DNA of 64,000 nucleotides from positions 248,001 to 312,000 of the forward strand of contig NZ_BAET01000007.1 in assembly GCF_000252165.1 (NCBI RefSeq), given 5' to 3'. This stretch comes from Glaciecola punicea ACAM 611. GTDB taxonomy: Bacteria; Pseudomonadota; Gammaproteobacteria; Enterobacterales; Alteromonadaceae. Position numbers and translations under genes: made by a program. The notes under the pieces are model-generated. The model made no database searches. It had not been told where the DNA came from and worked only from the letters and a program-made list of their open reading frames with translations. Of this stretch, positions 1 through 8,487 are shown piece after piece (positions within the stretch are counted from its first letter, which is position 1; each line of letters opens with the position of its first letter).

Positions 1-2
1 TT

Positions 3-164
3 AAAAATTTGCACGAACGCTCAATGGCATTAGTAAAGCAGCGCGATGAACTGGTAGCCAAAGTAGCTTCCCAACTCAAAGAAGACGGCTATGATGGAGA
101 TGAAGTGGCGGAAGCTAGACGACAGTGGCAAAACTTCTTTTTGAGCGAATCATCTACAAACTAA
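3..164 (+). CDS. C-terminal end of an unrecognised protein (partial)
   Basis: An open frame enters from the left edge and stops with TAA at 162-164, giving 53 visible residues. The peptide is charged and looks helical: it begins KNLHERSMALVKQRDEL and ends QWQNFFLSESSTN. There is no membrane segment or motif I recognise. The codon pattern looks like real coding sequence, but the gene's identity lies outside the window. The next thing downstream is a relic of secF, so this gene may have been joined to its present neighbour by a deletion (inference). Confidence 0.5.
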   Translation, partial: KNLHERSMALVKQRDELVAKVASQLKEDGYDGDEVAEARRQWQNFFLSESSTN

Positions 165-206
165 CGCCAGACGAAAGCCAAGACAATAGTGTGGGTTGGC
201 ACATAA

Positions 207-365
207 CTGCAGGGTTTCGCAATAGCCTTATTTGCCGGCATTATAGTAGGTACGTTTTCATCTATATGTATTGCCGCGACATTGCCTGAGCTAATAGGCT
301 TGAATGCTAAAAATTACGAAGTGACAGTAGATGAAGAAACTCAGGCCTTAATGGATAGGCCATAA
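207..365 (+). pseudogene. secF: Relic of the C-terminus of SecF (protein-export membrane protein)
   Basis: Read from 207 (CTG), the frame gives LQGFAIALFAGIIVGTFSS and then ICIAATLPELIGLNAK, ending ALMDRP at the stop 363-365. The family's last transmembrane segment and tail have this form (LQGF, IxxGTxSSI, then a short helix). SecF works with SecD to pull proteins through the SecYEG channel using the proton gradient; about 300 residues are normal, and only 52 codons remain. The frame is closed by TAA at 204-206 directly upstream, and no start codon or Shine-Dalgarno precedes it, so it cannot make SecF. I read it as the stub of a deleted or duplicated secF copy. Recognition rests on motif memory and not on an alignment. 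Confidence 0.6.
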
Positions 366-425
366 GCATAGATTGTGAGGCGTTTGTTTTTCCTAACAAC
401 ACCTCACTTAATGACATCTTTGAGC

Positions 426-2750
426 TTATCGCGACGGTGTAAAGTTGATTTCATGCTGTATCTTTTGGGGTAAAAGTGGTGTATTTCCTTGCGCAGCATA
501 TTCGTTGAATCCTGTTTTGTAATACGGCGACATAAAATGGCCAGACTGACCACCGGGCACGGTTAGTATGGCTTTATCTTCATTTCCTGGGCGTACGATA
601 AGGCGCTGTGACGCCCCAAAAGAACCTGATTGCACCGCGGGTAGAAAACTATCACCATAGCCTGCTACTTCAGGCATATCTACCAGCGTACTTAAAGGCC
701 CTAATGTAGAAGAAAACGGATGTTTCACCTCAAGTGCGTTTACATTGCCCCAGTTCAACTGGCTTAAATCATCGCTTTTTGCGTCATGCTGCTCAATAAG
801 ACGCGTTTTTGTATCATCATAAACGCTGAGCATGAGTGCAGGAAAATCATCGCTGTTCTGGGGTAACCAATCTTTCGCGTCTTGTTCTATTATGGCCCAT
901 ATTGCAGGCTCTATGCTGCGTAAAAGATAAGACGTGGATAAGTCATGTTCTTTTAATATTTCATTTATGGGCACTAAAAGCTGATTAATAACACCACTGC
1001 GAAACATACGTACCAAGGTATAGCCCACAGAGTCTGCACACGCACATGCACCCCAATTATTCAGGGCATCAATATCATGTGAATACTGCTGTGGTTTGCG
1101 GTTTAGAGTGTTCAGCAGAAGCTCATGCCAAGGTTTTAGGAATAGAGCGTCGTTGTTTAATTGAATATCGTAAAAATCTTGTTCATTAAAACGTGCTTGC
1201 TGCATCAATAAATCTTTAATTTGCTGCTGGCGTGCTCCTAGTGCATAGCCACCGTCGCCAAACTGCGCTAAATCTTTTACGCCAATAACTCTGGCGTTGG
1301 CGGTCCATAATCTGCCATTTTCCGGGTTAATGTTGTTAGCTGGCATTAATTGCGGTTCATCCCATAGTGGGCTGTACTGTGCTTCGGCAATGGCATAACG
1401 AGGGAGTGGCTTTCGCATCGTCATAGCGCCCGTTAATTGCCACGCTATACTGCCCGCGCTGTCGGCAATTAGCATGTTTTGCGCAGGGATGCGTACTTCT
1501 TTAGCCAGTTTGAGCCCGCTTTCAATATTGATCACTTTTGCCATATCGGCAATGCGAATGTTTACCGCGTAGTCTTGATGTGCTATCCATTTTAGGGCGT
1601 ATCTCTGGTCTTTGAATTTACGCACCGGCCCGTATTTGCTCATTTCAAACTCAAGTGTTTCACTGCCGCTTTGCGTTAATATGGTTTCGGTTATTGTTTG
1701 GGTAGATGTGGCGTCATCCAATTTTATCCAGTCAACGTTATCAATATTTGAATTGGTAAATCCCCATGCAATATGACCGTTTGAGCCAACTATAATTGCG
1801 GGTGTACCTGGCAAAGATACCCCAGTAACGCTTACATTTTGCTCTCCGCTTTTGTAGTTAAGCTGTGCTCTGTACCATATAGCGGGCACGCGTAATCCTA
1901 AATGCATGTCGTTACTAAGCATCGCGCTTTGGCTATGGCTCAACTCACCAATAACGGCCCAACTATTGCTGCCGTAGTCGGGTTGCTCTTGCACCGAATC
2001 ATAGTAATTAAAAGCCACAGGAGGCTTGTCTTTAGTTTGCTTCATTTTTGAGAGTTGTGGCGCTGGCGGCACCTCAACAGGCGGTATATCGATAATACTG
2101 AAGTCGATAGCAGCTTGATAATTGCTTGGTAATGTGAAAAAACGATACATCGAGTCGCCAAACAGGTCTTTTATGACGTTAAGCCGAAAGTCTCTTTCGG
2201 TTTGCGCTAGCTGTAAGTCAATATACATACTGTAGCTGGCTAGCAAACTGTCAACAGGCACCCAAGGGGCAAATTTGCTGCCGGTTAATAAATACTCAAA
2301 TGGCTTCATTGAAAGGGATTGTGCGGCTTCGTTTACCCCATTGGTATAGGCCGATAGAATTTGTTGTTCTTGGCTTGAAAGGCCGTCAAAAGCTATTTGT
2401 GCACGTTGACGAAATTGATGAACACGATGTTTTTTATCAACGCTTAGCGCTCGTTGCCCTACAATTTCAGTAAGCTCGCCAGCCGCTTGTCTGCGTAGCA
2501 AGTCCATTTGAAATAAGCGGTCTTGCGCGTGTGCGTAACCTAGAGCATAGGCAGCGTCGCTTTGCGATTGTGCGCTAATGACCGCGGTGCCAATGCTGTC
2601 TCGGCGTAAACTAGCAGGTTCAGCAATAGTAGATGTTGTTATGTTGCCATCTAAACTTGGCAGGCTGGCGGTTAAGCCTATATAAGCAATGAGAATGAGC
2701 ATTACAGCAGCAGCGCCAAGACCTAAAAAGCCCCATTTAATCGCCTTCAT
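426..2750 (-). CDS. Penicillin acylase family protein (Ntn hydrolase)
   Basis: A 774-residue protein of the penicillin G acylase/acyl-homoserine lactone acylase family (S45). These enzymes are exported as a precursor that cuts itself into alpha and beta chains, and they hydrolyse amide bonds of acylated substrates. Residues 1-30 form a hydrophobic signal or anchor. The alpha-chain motif GYAHAQDRLFQMDLLRRQAAG is at about 70-90. The self-cleavage site and nucleophile are at G-S261-NSWAVIG, followed by the family blocks LSNDMHLGLRVPAIWY and GVSLPGTPAIIVGSNGHIAWG. Length fits a full precursor. The substrate cannot be told from sequence: antibiotic side chains, quorum-sensing lactones or other amides are all possible. 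It is transcribed leftward, close behind the adenosyltransferase gene. Confidence 0.88.
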   Translation of the reverse strand: MKAIKWGFLGLGAAAVMLILIAYIGLTASLPSLDGNITTSTIAEPASLRRDSIGTAVISAQSQSDAAYALGYAHAQDRLFQMDLLRRQAAGELTEIVGQRALSVDKKHRVHQFRQRAQIAFDGLSSQEQQILSAYTNGVNEAAQSLSMKPFEYLLTGSKFAPWVPVDSLLASYSMYIDLQLAQTERDFRLNVIKDLFGDSMYRFFTLPSNYQAAIDFSIIDIPPVEVPPAPQLSKMKQTKDKPPVAFNYYDSVQEQPDYGSNSWAVIGELSHSQSAMLSNDMHLGLRVPAIWYRAQLNYKSGEQNVSVTGVSLPGTPAIIVGSNGHIAWGFTNSNIDNVDWIKLDDATSTQTITETILTQSGSETLEFEMSKYGPVRKFKDQRYALKWIAHQDYAVNIRIADMAKVINIESGLKLAKEVRIPAQNMLIADSAGSIAWQLTGAMTMRKPLPRYAIAEAQYSPLWDEPQLMPANNINPENGRLWTANARVIGVKDLAQFGDGGYALGARQQQIKDLLMQQARFNEQDFYDIQLNNDALFLKPWHELLLNTLNRKPQQYSHDIDALNNWGACACADSVGYTLVRMFRSGVINQLLVPINEILKEHDLSTSYLLRSIEPAIWAIIEQDAKDWLPQNSDDFPALMLSVYDDTKTRLIEQHDAKSDDLSQLNWGNVNALEVKHPFSSTLGPLSTLVDMPEVAGYGDSFLPAVQSGSFGASQRLIVRPGNEDKAILTVPGGQSGHFMSPYYKTGFNEYAAQGNTPLLPQKIQHEINFTPSR

Positions 2751-2792
2751 ATATGCGTACCTTAGTTCATATCGTGAAATTTAACATAAGAC

Positions 2793-3320
2793 TTATACGT
2801 TAATGTCTACAACGCCCGCAGCGTGGTTGCAGTGCCTTGCCAATACAAATAAATAATCAGACAAACGATTAACGTAGGCTAACGATATGTCATTTACCGC
2901 ATAGTGTTTGGACACGCTAACGAGTCTTCTTTCCGCACGCCGCGCGATTGTTCTTGCCACCTGCAAATGCGAAGCCACCATGCTACCACCTGGTAAAATG
3001 AAGCTGGTTTGTGCAGGTAGGTTTGTTTGCAACTCATCAATACTGCTTTCTAAGTGTTCAACGCTGGTAAGTTCTAGTTTGTCGCTGTCTGACAGAGCAA
3101 AGCCGATGGCAAAAAGTTGCTGTTGACACAACAGCAACTTTTCTTTTTGCACTTGCATAGATTCTTCATCTAGGTGGCTTGCGCATAAGCCTAAGTACGA
3201 GTTTAACTCGTCAAGGGTGCCATAGCAGTCTAGCAATATATCGTCTTTGTCCATTCTAACCACCGTACTGGTGTAAACAGCGGTTGTGCCTTTATCACCT
3301 TGTTTGGTATAGATCTTCAA
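2793..3320 (-). CDS. PduO-type cob(I)alamin adenosyltransferase (TTG start)
   Basis: Transfers the adenosyl group of ATP to reduced cobalamin to make coenzyme B12; a soluble trimer in the family. The N-terminus KIYTKQGDKGTTAVY is the family's ATP-binding block, followed by DCYGTLDELNSYLGL and the helix ARTIARRAERRLVS with the conserved arginines, then NRLSDYLFVLARHCN. I chose TTG at 3320 because AAGGA lies seven bases upstream and the family usually begins right at this K/R-I-Y-T-K block, giving 175 residues. A longer reading from TTG at 3365 would add 15 residues and overlap csiV by 20 bases but has no clear ribosome site. It follows csiV by 25 bases and is probably cotranscribed. The window holds no other B12 gene. 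Confidence 0.85.
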   Translation of the reverse strand: MKIYTKQGDKGTTAVYTSTVVRMDKDDILLDCYGTLDELNSYLGLCASHLDEESMQVQKEKLLLCQQQLFAIGFALSDSDKLELTSVEHLESSIDELQTNLPAQTSFILPGGSMVASHLQVARTIARRAERRLVSVSKHYAVNDISLAYVNRLSDYLFVLARHCNHAAGVVDINV

Positions 3321-3345
3321 GTATGTATCCTTGGTTTGTTTGGGG

Positions 3346-4596
3346 TTAATTGTCAACGTTGTCAAGCGTGCGCGTATCGCTTATTGGCGGCGTAAATCTT
3401 TCTAAGTGCACAATGACACCAAAAGCTGGATGGTCAAAGTAATGGATTTGCCGACTAATAATGCGCCTTCTTTGCTTTGATGGAAAGGCCGTTAGTTCAC
3501 TATTACCATTTTCGTCGATGGCGAGTGAAAAATGATTAAACTCACTGTCTATATGCAGGTAGGGCACTTGGCTTACATAGTCTAAGTAGACTTTTATTTT
3601 GCCTTCTATCTCATATTGCTGTGCAAGTGAAAACGGTATCTCTTTTTCATCGTCAAGCGCTGGTTCCTCTTCTAGCCACTCGATGGATTTAAGGTTTTGT
3701 AGATCATCTTTTAAATTTTTAAAGAAACGTGCGTCGTCGTTTTGAGCTAGTGCAAGATTAGCTTCTTCGTATGCTTGTTGCCACTGCTTAAAGCTTTGGG
3801 TGTTTTTGGCTGCGAGCAGTTTCCCAGCGCGAACGCGAATAAACTCTGCGTTTTCAATGCCAAACTCAATCTCTTGTCGCCATGCTGTATGTAAAAGTGG
3901 CGTAATATCACGTTGCCTAAATATATTTTTAGCAAAATCTTCCAAAACTAAGTCAGTTTGTGCTAATAATTGTTTACTGCCCCAAAAATAGCTGTCAGTA
4001 CTGAATAAACGTGGGCCTATTTGAGGCAAAATAAAATAGCTTAACGGGGCTTGCAAAAAGCTGCTCACACAAGACATGGAAAATGACGAGTTTGCAATAT
4101 TATCCAATTGATTATTTATAAATAGAATATCGTTTGTTAATGCAGACAGTCTTTCTTTTTGATGCTGGCCTACTGGCTGATCATTACCCAAATCACGCTT
4201 GCTTGCATCAGCGGAACTGCTTAAATCAAAGGGTGTAAGTAAACTAGCTAATAGGCTTTCATCAAGAATAACAATGTCAGATGTTTGCTGTGGGTTAACA
4301 TCACATAAGGGCAACGCGGTGCGATATTTATCTTCACTAAACGCTTTTTGTAAGGCTTTTAAGTACAGAAAATTACTGCTGTAAGCTGTTTTTTGCGTAC
4401 CGTTACTATTATGCGTATCGATGGCCAATGCAGGCCCAAAGTTCTCATTATTATTGGGCAACAGATCGCGCTTAAACACAATGAGTTCAACATTAAACCA
4501 CCATTGCGTCTCATTATTATTTTGTGCCAGTACTACAACGCTACCTAACATCAATGTTAAAGATATTGTTGCACAGATTATAAGTCGCTTAGTCAT
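3346..4596 (-). CDS. csiV: CsiV family protein (peptidoglycan-associated cell-shape factor)
   Basis: A 416-residue exported protein. Residues 1-24 form a signal peptide ending VVVLAQ, followed by QWWFNVELIVFKRDLLPN, the W-F-x-V-E-x-I-V-F-x-R block that marks CsiV. A related strand reappears near the end (KVYLDYVSQVPYLHIDSEF and the ISRQIHYFDHPAFGVIVHL tail). In Vibrio cholerae, CsiV is a periplasmic peptidoglycan-binding protein needed when non-canonical D-amino acids enter the wall, acting with LpoA and PBP1A. Its place directly downstream of mfd (18 bases) is the arrangement I associate with this order. The middle, residues 60-220, is poorly conserved and Asn/Gln-rich. The role is transferred from the family. 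Confidence 0.75.
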   Translation of the reverse strand: MTKRLIICATISLTLMLGSVVVLAQNNNETQWWFNVELIVFKRDLLPNNNENFGPALAIDTHNSNGTQKTAYSSNFLYLKALQKAFSEDKYRTALPLCDVNPQQTSDIVILDESLLASLLTPFDLSSSADASKRDLGNDQPVGQHQKERLSALTNDILFINNQLDNIANSSFSMSCVSSFLQAPLSYFILPQIGPRLFSTDSYFWGSKQLLAQTDLVLEDFAKNIFRQRDITPLLHTAWRQEIEFGIENAEFIRVRAGKLLAAKNTQSFKQWQQAYEEANLALAQNDDARFFKNLKDDLQNLKSIEWLEEEPALDDEKEIPFSLAQQYEIEGKIKVYLDYVSQVPYLHIDSEFNHFSLAIDENGNSELTAFPSKQRRRIISRQIHYFDHPAFGVIVHLERFTPPISDTRTLDNVDN

Positions 4597-4614
4597 TATA
4601 TTCCATAGTTATCG

Positions 4615-7600
4615 TTACGCGTAACAGGTTTCAGCGAGTAATTCTATAAGGTTAAGGGTATAGTCTAGTCTTTCCTTATTGGCCGGTGTTTTACACATAA
4701 AGCGTATTTTAGTAGGCCCTTCAAACTTAAACTGAGACGATTTCTTTTGCACTAACTGTATTAATGCACCAGGGTTAACTTTTGCGTCTTGCTCAAACTC
4801 AATAGTACCACCTTGATCGTTAGCTTCAATTTTATTTATGCCTAAACTAGCCGCCGCTAGTTTTATCGCCGTTTGCTGAACTAAGTTTTGAGCGGCGGGA
4901 GGTAGCAAACCGAAACGATCAATCATCTCTATTTGCAAGCTATCAATCTCGTCTAAATCTTCACAATTAGCAAGTTTTTTATACATGGCTAAGCGCATAT
5001 TTACATCGCCAATATAATCCTCTGGTAGTAGTGCCGCTACGCGTAAATCGACCTCAGTTTGTTTGCCTAAAGTATCTGCTAAGCTAGGTTCTCTGCCGTC
5101 TTTGAGTGCTTCTACGGCTTTTTCTAGCATTTCCATGTACAAGTTGAAGCCTATTGCATTTATTTGCCCAGATTGGCCGTCGCCTAATAATTCTCCCGCG
5201 CCTCTTATTTCAAGATCGTGCGTCGCAAGAGCAAAGCCCGCGCCTAGTGTTTCAAGTGAAGCAATAGCTTCTAAACGTTTGCTGGCGTCTTTGGTCATTC
5301 TTCTTGGGTGTGGCGTTAGTAAATAAGCATAGGCTTGATGGTGCGAGCGGCCCACTCGCCCGCGCAGTTGGTGGAGTTGCGCTAAACCTAAATGGTCGGC
5401 TCTGTCGATAATAATCGTGTTAGCACTTGCCACGTCTATGCCGGTTTCGATAATAGTAGAGCATACCAGGACGTTGTAGCGCTGGTGATAAAAGTCGTTC
5501 ATGACGTTTTCCAACTCTCGCTCGCGCATTTGTCCATGGCCTATCGCAATACGTGCTTCAGGCACTATTTCGGCAATATCAGCGGCTGTTTTTTCAATTG
5601 TCTTTACTTCATTATGTAAGAAATATACTTGCCCGCCGCGCAATATTTCTCGCATTATGGCTTCACGAATAATGTCAGTATGGCGTTGTTGAACAAACGT
5701 TTTAACGGCGAGACGCCTAGCAGGCGGCGTTGCAATAATGGACAAATCGCGCATACCGCTTAGCGCCATGTTTAAAGTACGGGGAATCGGAGTAGCGGTA
5801 AGGGTGAGTATGTCTACGTCAGCACGTAGGGCTTTAAATTTCTCTTTTTGCCTGACGCCAAATCGATGTTCTTCATCTATTATTACCAAGCCTAAATCAT
5901 TAAATTTAACATCGTTTTGTAAGAGTTTATGCGTGCCAACCACAATATCAACTTGACCATTGGCTAGTTTTTGCATAATTACTTTTTGGTCTTTTTGACT
6001 AACAAATCGCGACATCACTCCTATTTCGAAGGGAAATTGAGAAAATCTGTTTTTAAAGTTTTCGTAGTGCTGCTGTGCCAGTAAAGTGGTGGGCACCAGT
6101 ATTGCCACTTGTTTTCCGTGAATAGCGCTTATGAAGGCGGCCCGCATGGCCACTTCGGTTTTACCAAAGCCCACGTCGCCGCATACTAAGCGGTCCATTG
6201 CGTTATTACTGCCCATGTCTTGCAGAACTGCGTTGATAGCCGTTTCTTGATCGGGCGTTTCATCAAATGGGAAGCTGTCAGTAAAACGTCGATATTCTAG
6301 CCAATCAATGGGGTAGGCGAAGCCCGGTTTGGCTGCGCGTTTTGCATAAATATCAAGCAACTGTGCCGCGACATCACGTACTTTTTCGGCCGCTTTTTGT
6401 CGTGCTTTTGACCATGTGTCGTTGCCCAATAAATGCAGCGGCGCATTTTCAGCTTCGCCACCGCTGTAGCGACTTATTAGATGCAGCGAAGCTACCGGCA
6501 CATACAGCTTTGCTTTTTTTGCATATTCAATCGTCAAGTATTCGGTAGTAAGGCCACCTACATCAAGCGTCTGCAGGCCTAGAAAACGGCCCACACCATG
6601 GTCAATATGTACTACTGGATAACCTTGCGACAGTTCGGCAAGGTTTCGTATAATAGCGCTTTCATCGACCGATGTGGCTCTACTGCGCTGCTTACGCCGA
6701 CTGACTTTATGACCGAGTAGCTGTTTTTCAGTAATAAGCAGCAAAGGATAGGTTTTGTCGCTGCAGTCAAAACTTTCTTCTACTTGGCCTATTACAATGC
6801 TTATGGGGCTTTTATGCGCTAATGCTTGGGTAAATGAATCAGCAGACACGACTTTTATCGCTGCTTTTTTAAGAATGTTGATTAAGCTTTCTTTGTGTCC
6901 CGTAGATTCGGCCACGAATATGACTTTTTTGCGTGTTTCAGCGGCGCGTTTAACTTCTGCTTGAATAGCAGAATAAGGATTCGTGGCTAGTGTATCAATG
7001 CCAATGTTTGACACCGCTTGGGTTGAAAATGGTGTGTTCGTCGCTGATTTTTTCACTATCTCACTGGTGATTTTGGCGCTGGGCCACTGTTTCAGGTAGC
7101 CATTTAGCTCTTGTTCAGTCAAAAATAGTTTTTCGGGTGGCAACAGCGGGCGCGCTAAATTGTATTGATACTGCTCATACCTGTTTTGCAAATCTGTCCA
7201 AAAGCGTTCGCTGGCAGCAGGAATATCATGCGCAAAAACAAGTAGTGAATCTTCATGTAAGTAATCAAACAAGCTAGCGGTGTTTTCGAAGAACAAGGGC
7301 AGGTAATATTCAATGCCGCCGGGCATGGTGCCCTTACTTACTTGGTACAAAACAGATTCATGATCATTGTTTGCCGACTGGCTAAACTGGTCTAAATAGC
7401 GGGTGCGAAAGCCTGAAATGGCCTCTTTGTCTGTGGGAAACTCGCGTGCTGGAAGCAAACGAATGTTGTTTACTTCTTCTAAACTACGTTGTGTAGACGG
7501 ATCAAAATAGCGAATAGAGTCTATTTCGTCGTCAAACAAATCGATTCTAAAGGGCTTGTCACTGCCCATCGGGAATAAGTCGATAATAGAGCCGCGCACA

Positions 7601-8112
7601 CTAAATTCGCTGTGTGACATCACTTGCCCCACATGCAAATAACCTGATTTCTCAAGGTTGCGTCTAAACTCGGTGGGATCTAAGGTTTGATTTCTCTCTA
7701 AATATAATAAGTGCTGTCCAACATAGGTAACAGGAGAGAGTCTTTGTAGCAATGTGCTCACCGGGACTAAATACACGCCGGCTTTTTTCTTGCTTAATAA
7801 ATAGAGTGATTCAAGTCGTTTTGACACAATGTCTTGATGCGGCGAAAAATGATCGTACGGCAAGGTTTCCCAGTGCGGGAATAAGTTGACACTCAAGTTC
7901 TCGTCATTGCTAAAAAATGCTATCTCTTTTTCAAGTTGATAGGCCTGTGCGGTGTCGGTGGTAATAACAATTAAAGGGCCGTTGTGAGCTTGGGCGGCTT
8001 TGGCAATCGCAAGTGATTGTGCGCTACCGCTTAAGCCTGTCCACTTAATACGATCGGTAATGTTGCGCTCTTTTTTGGTTTTTGGTAATCGCGGTTCGAT
8101 AATTGACGACAT
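4615..8112 (-). CDS. mfd: Transcription-repair coupling factor Mfd
   Basis: An 1165-residue DNA translocase that removes RNA polymerase stalled at lesions and recruits UvrA; E. coli Mfd is 1148. The N-terminal UvrB-like part covers about 1-350 and includes LFPHWETLPYD. The RNA-polymerase interaction domain is near 480-560 (VHIDHGVGRFLGL, EYLTIEYA). The RecG-type motor has Walker A GDVGFGKTEVAMRAAF near 650, the Walker B box IIDEEHRFGVRQKEKFK, LTLTATPIPRTLNMALSGMR, and motif VI QLRGRVGRSHHQAYAYLL. The regulatory TRCF domain closes the protein (EVDLRVAALLPEDYI). No key motif is missing. It is probably the first gene of an mfd-csiV-adenosyltransferase transcript. Confidence 0.98.
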   Translation of the reverse strand: MSSIIEPRLPKTKKERNITDRIKWTGLSGSAQSLAIAKAAQAHNGPLIVITTDTAQAYQLEKEIAFFSNDENLSVNLFPHWETLPYDHFSPHQDIVSKRLESLYLLSKKKAGVYLVPVSTLLQRLSPVTYVGQHLLYLERNQTLDPTEFRRNLEKSGYLHVGQVMSHSEFSVRGSIIDLFPMGSDKPFRIDLFDDEIDSIRYFDPSTQRSLEEVNNIRLLPAREFPTDKEAISGFRTRYLDQFSQSANNDHESVLYQVSKGTMPGGIEYYLPLFFENTASLFDYLHEDSLLVFAHDIPAASERFWTDLQNRYEQYQYNLARPLLPPEKLFLTEQELNGYLKQWPSAKITSEIVKKSATNTPFSTQAVSNIGIDTLATNPYSAIQAEVKRAAETRKKVIFVAESTGHKESLINILKKAAIKVVSADSFTQALAHKSPISIVIGQVEESFDCSDKTYPLLLITEKQLLGHKVSRRKQRSRATSVDESAIIRNLAELSQGYPVVHIDHGVGRFLGLQTLDVGGLTTEYLTIEYAKKAKLYVPVASLHLISRYSGGEAENAPLHLLGNDTWSKARQKAAEKVRDVAAQLLDIYAKRAAKPGFAYPIDWLEYRRFTDSFPFDETPDQETAINAVLQDMGSNNAMDRLVCGDVGFGKTEVAMRAAFISAIHGKQVAILVPTTLLAQQHYENFKNRFSQFPFEIGVMSRFVSQKDQKVIMQKLANGQVDIVVGTHKLLQNDVKFNDLGLVIIDEEHRFGVRQKEKFKALRADVDILTLTATPIPRTLNMALSGMRDLSIIATPPARRLAVKTFVQQRHTDIIREAIMREILRGGQVYFLHNEVKTIEKTAADIAEIVPEARIAIGHGQMRERELENVMNDFYHQRYNVLVCSTIIETGIDVASANTIIIDRADHLGLAQLHQLRGRVGRSHHQAYAYLLTPHPRRMTKDASKRLEAIASLETLGAGFALATHDLEIRGAGELLGDGQSGQINAIGFNLYMEMLEKAVEALKDGREPSLADTLGKQTEVDLRVAALLPEDYIGDVNMRLAMYKKLANCEDLDEIDSLQIEMIDRFGLLPPAAQNLVQQTAIKLAAASLGINKIEANDQGGTIEFEQDAKVNPGALIQLVQKKSSQFKFEGPTKIRFMCKTPANKERLDYTLNLIELLAETCYA

Positions 8113-8292
8113 ATTTTTAAAGCATACTCTTAGTGTAAATTGTTTGAAATGAATCTTTAGCAGTGAATTATGCTGCCTGCATTATTATAAGGGTGTTCGA
8201 CGCGCTGCAATGATTGTTAGCCTATGGCTGTAAAACGCGAAGAATATTATCATAAAGCAGGCTCATAACCTCTATTAAGGCTATTTTTGTTT

Positions 8293-8448
8293 TTATAAGG
8301 GCTTATTGGCAAGTGAGCATAGGCTGAGTTTTACCGACTCAACTGCCTCGCCATAAGCATAGACAACGGCTGGTTCTGTGCTGATGTAAACGTATATACG
8401 CTTGAAGGGATCATATACACCCAAGGGTAAATAATAGTAAACTTGCAT
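8293..8448 (-). CDS. Possible small protein of 51 residues between mfd and lolC
   Basis: In the 375-base gap between divergent mfd and lolC, the minus strand has an ATG frame beginning MQVYYYLPLGVYDPFKRIY and ending LANKPL. A weak GGGTG lies about eight bases before the ATG. Composition (Tyr, Val, Pro, Gly rich) is protein-like and not random. I do not recognise it and it has no signal peptide or membrane segment. It could be a genuine small gene, a decayed remnant, or chance. The rest of the gap holds nothing I can name beyond AT-rich promoter-like DNA. Confidence 0.25.
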   Translation of the reverse strand: MQVYYYLPLGVYDPFKRIYVYISTEPAVVYAYGEAVESVKLSLCSLANKPL

Positions 8449-8487
8449 GCAAACAACACCCATTTTTCGCTAGGTTACTAATTTTAA

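Noticed and set aside
3321-3365. Adenosyltransferase start at TTG 3365, overlapping csiV
   Set aside because: There is no ribosome site, whereas the TTG at 3320 has AAGGA at ideal spacing and fits the family start.
2751-3365. Cobalamin riboswitch near the adenosyltransferase
   Set aside because: The gene follows csiV by 25 bases with no room for a riboswitch, and no B12-box-like sequence was seen upstream of mfd either.
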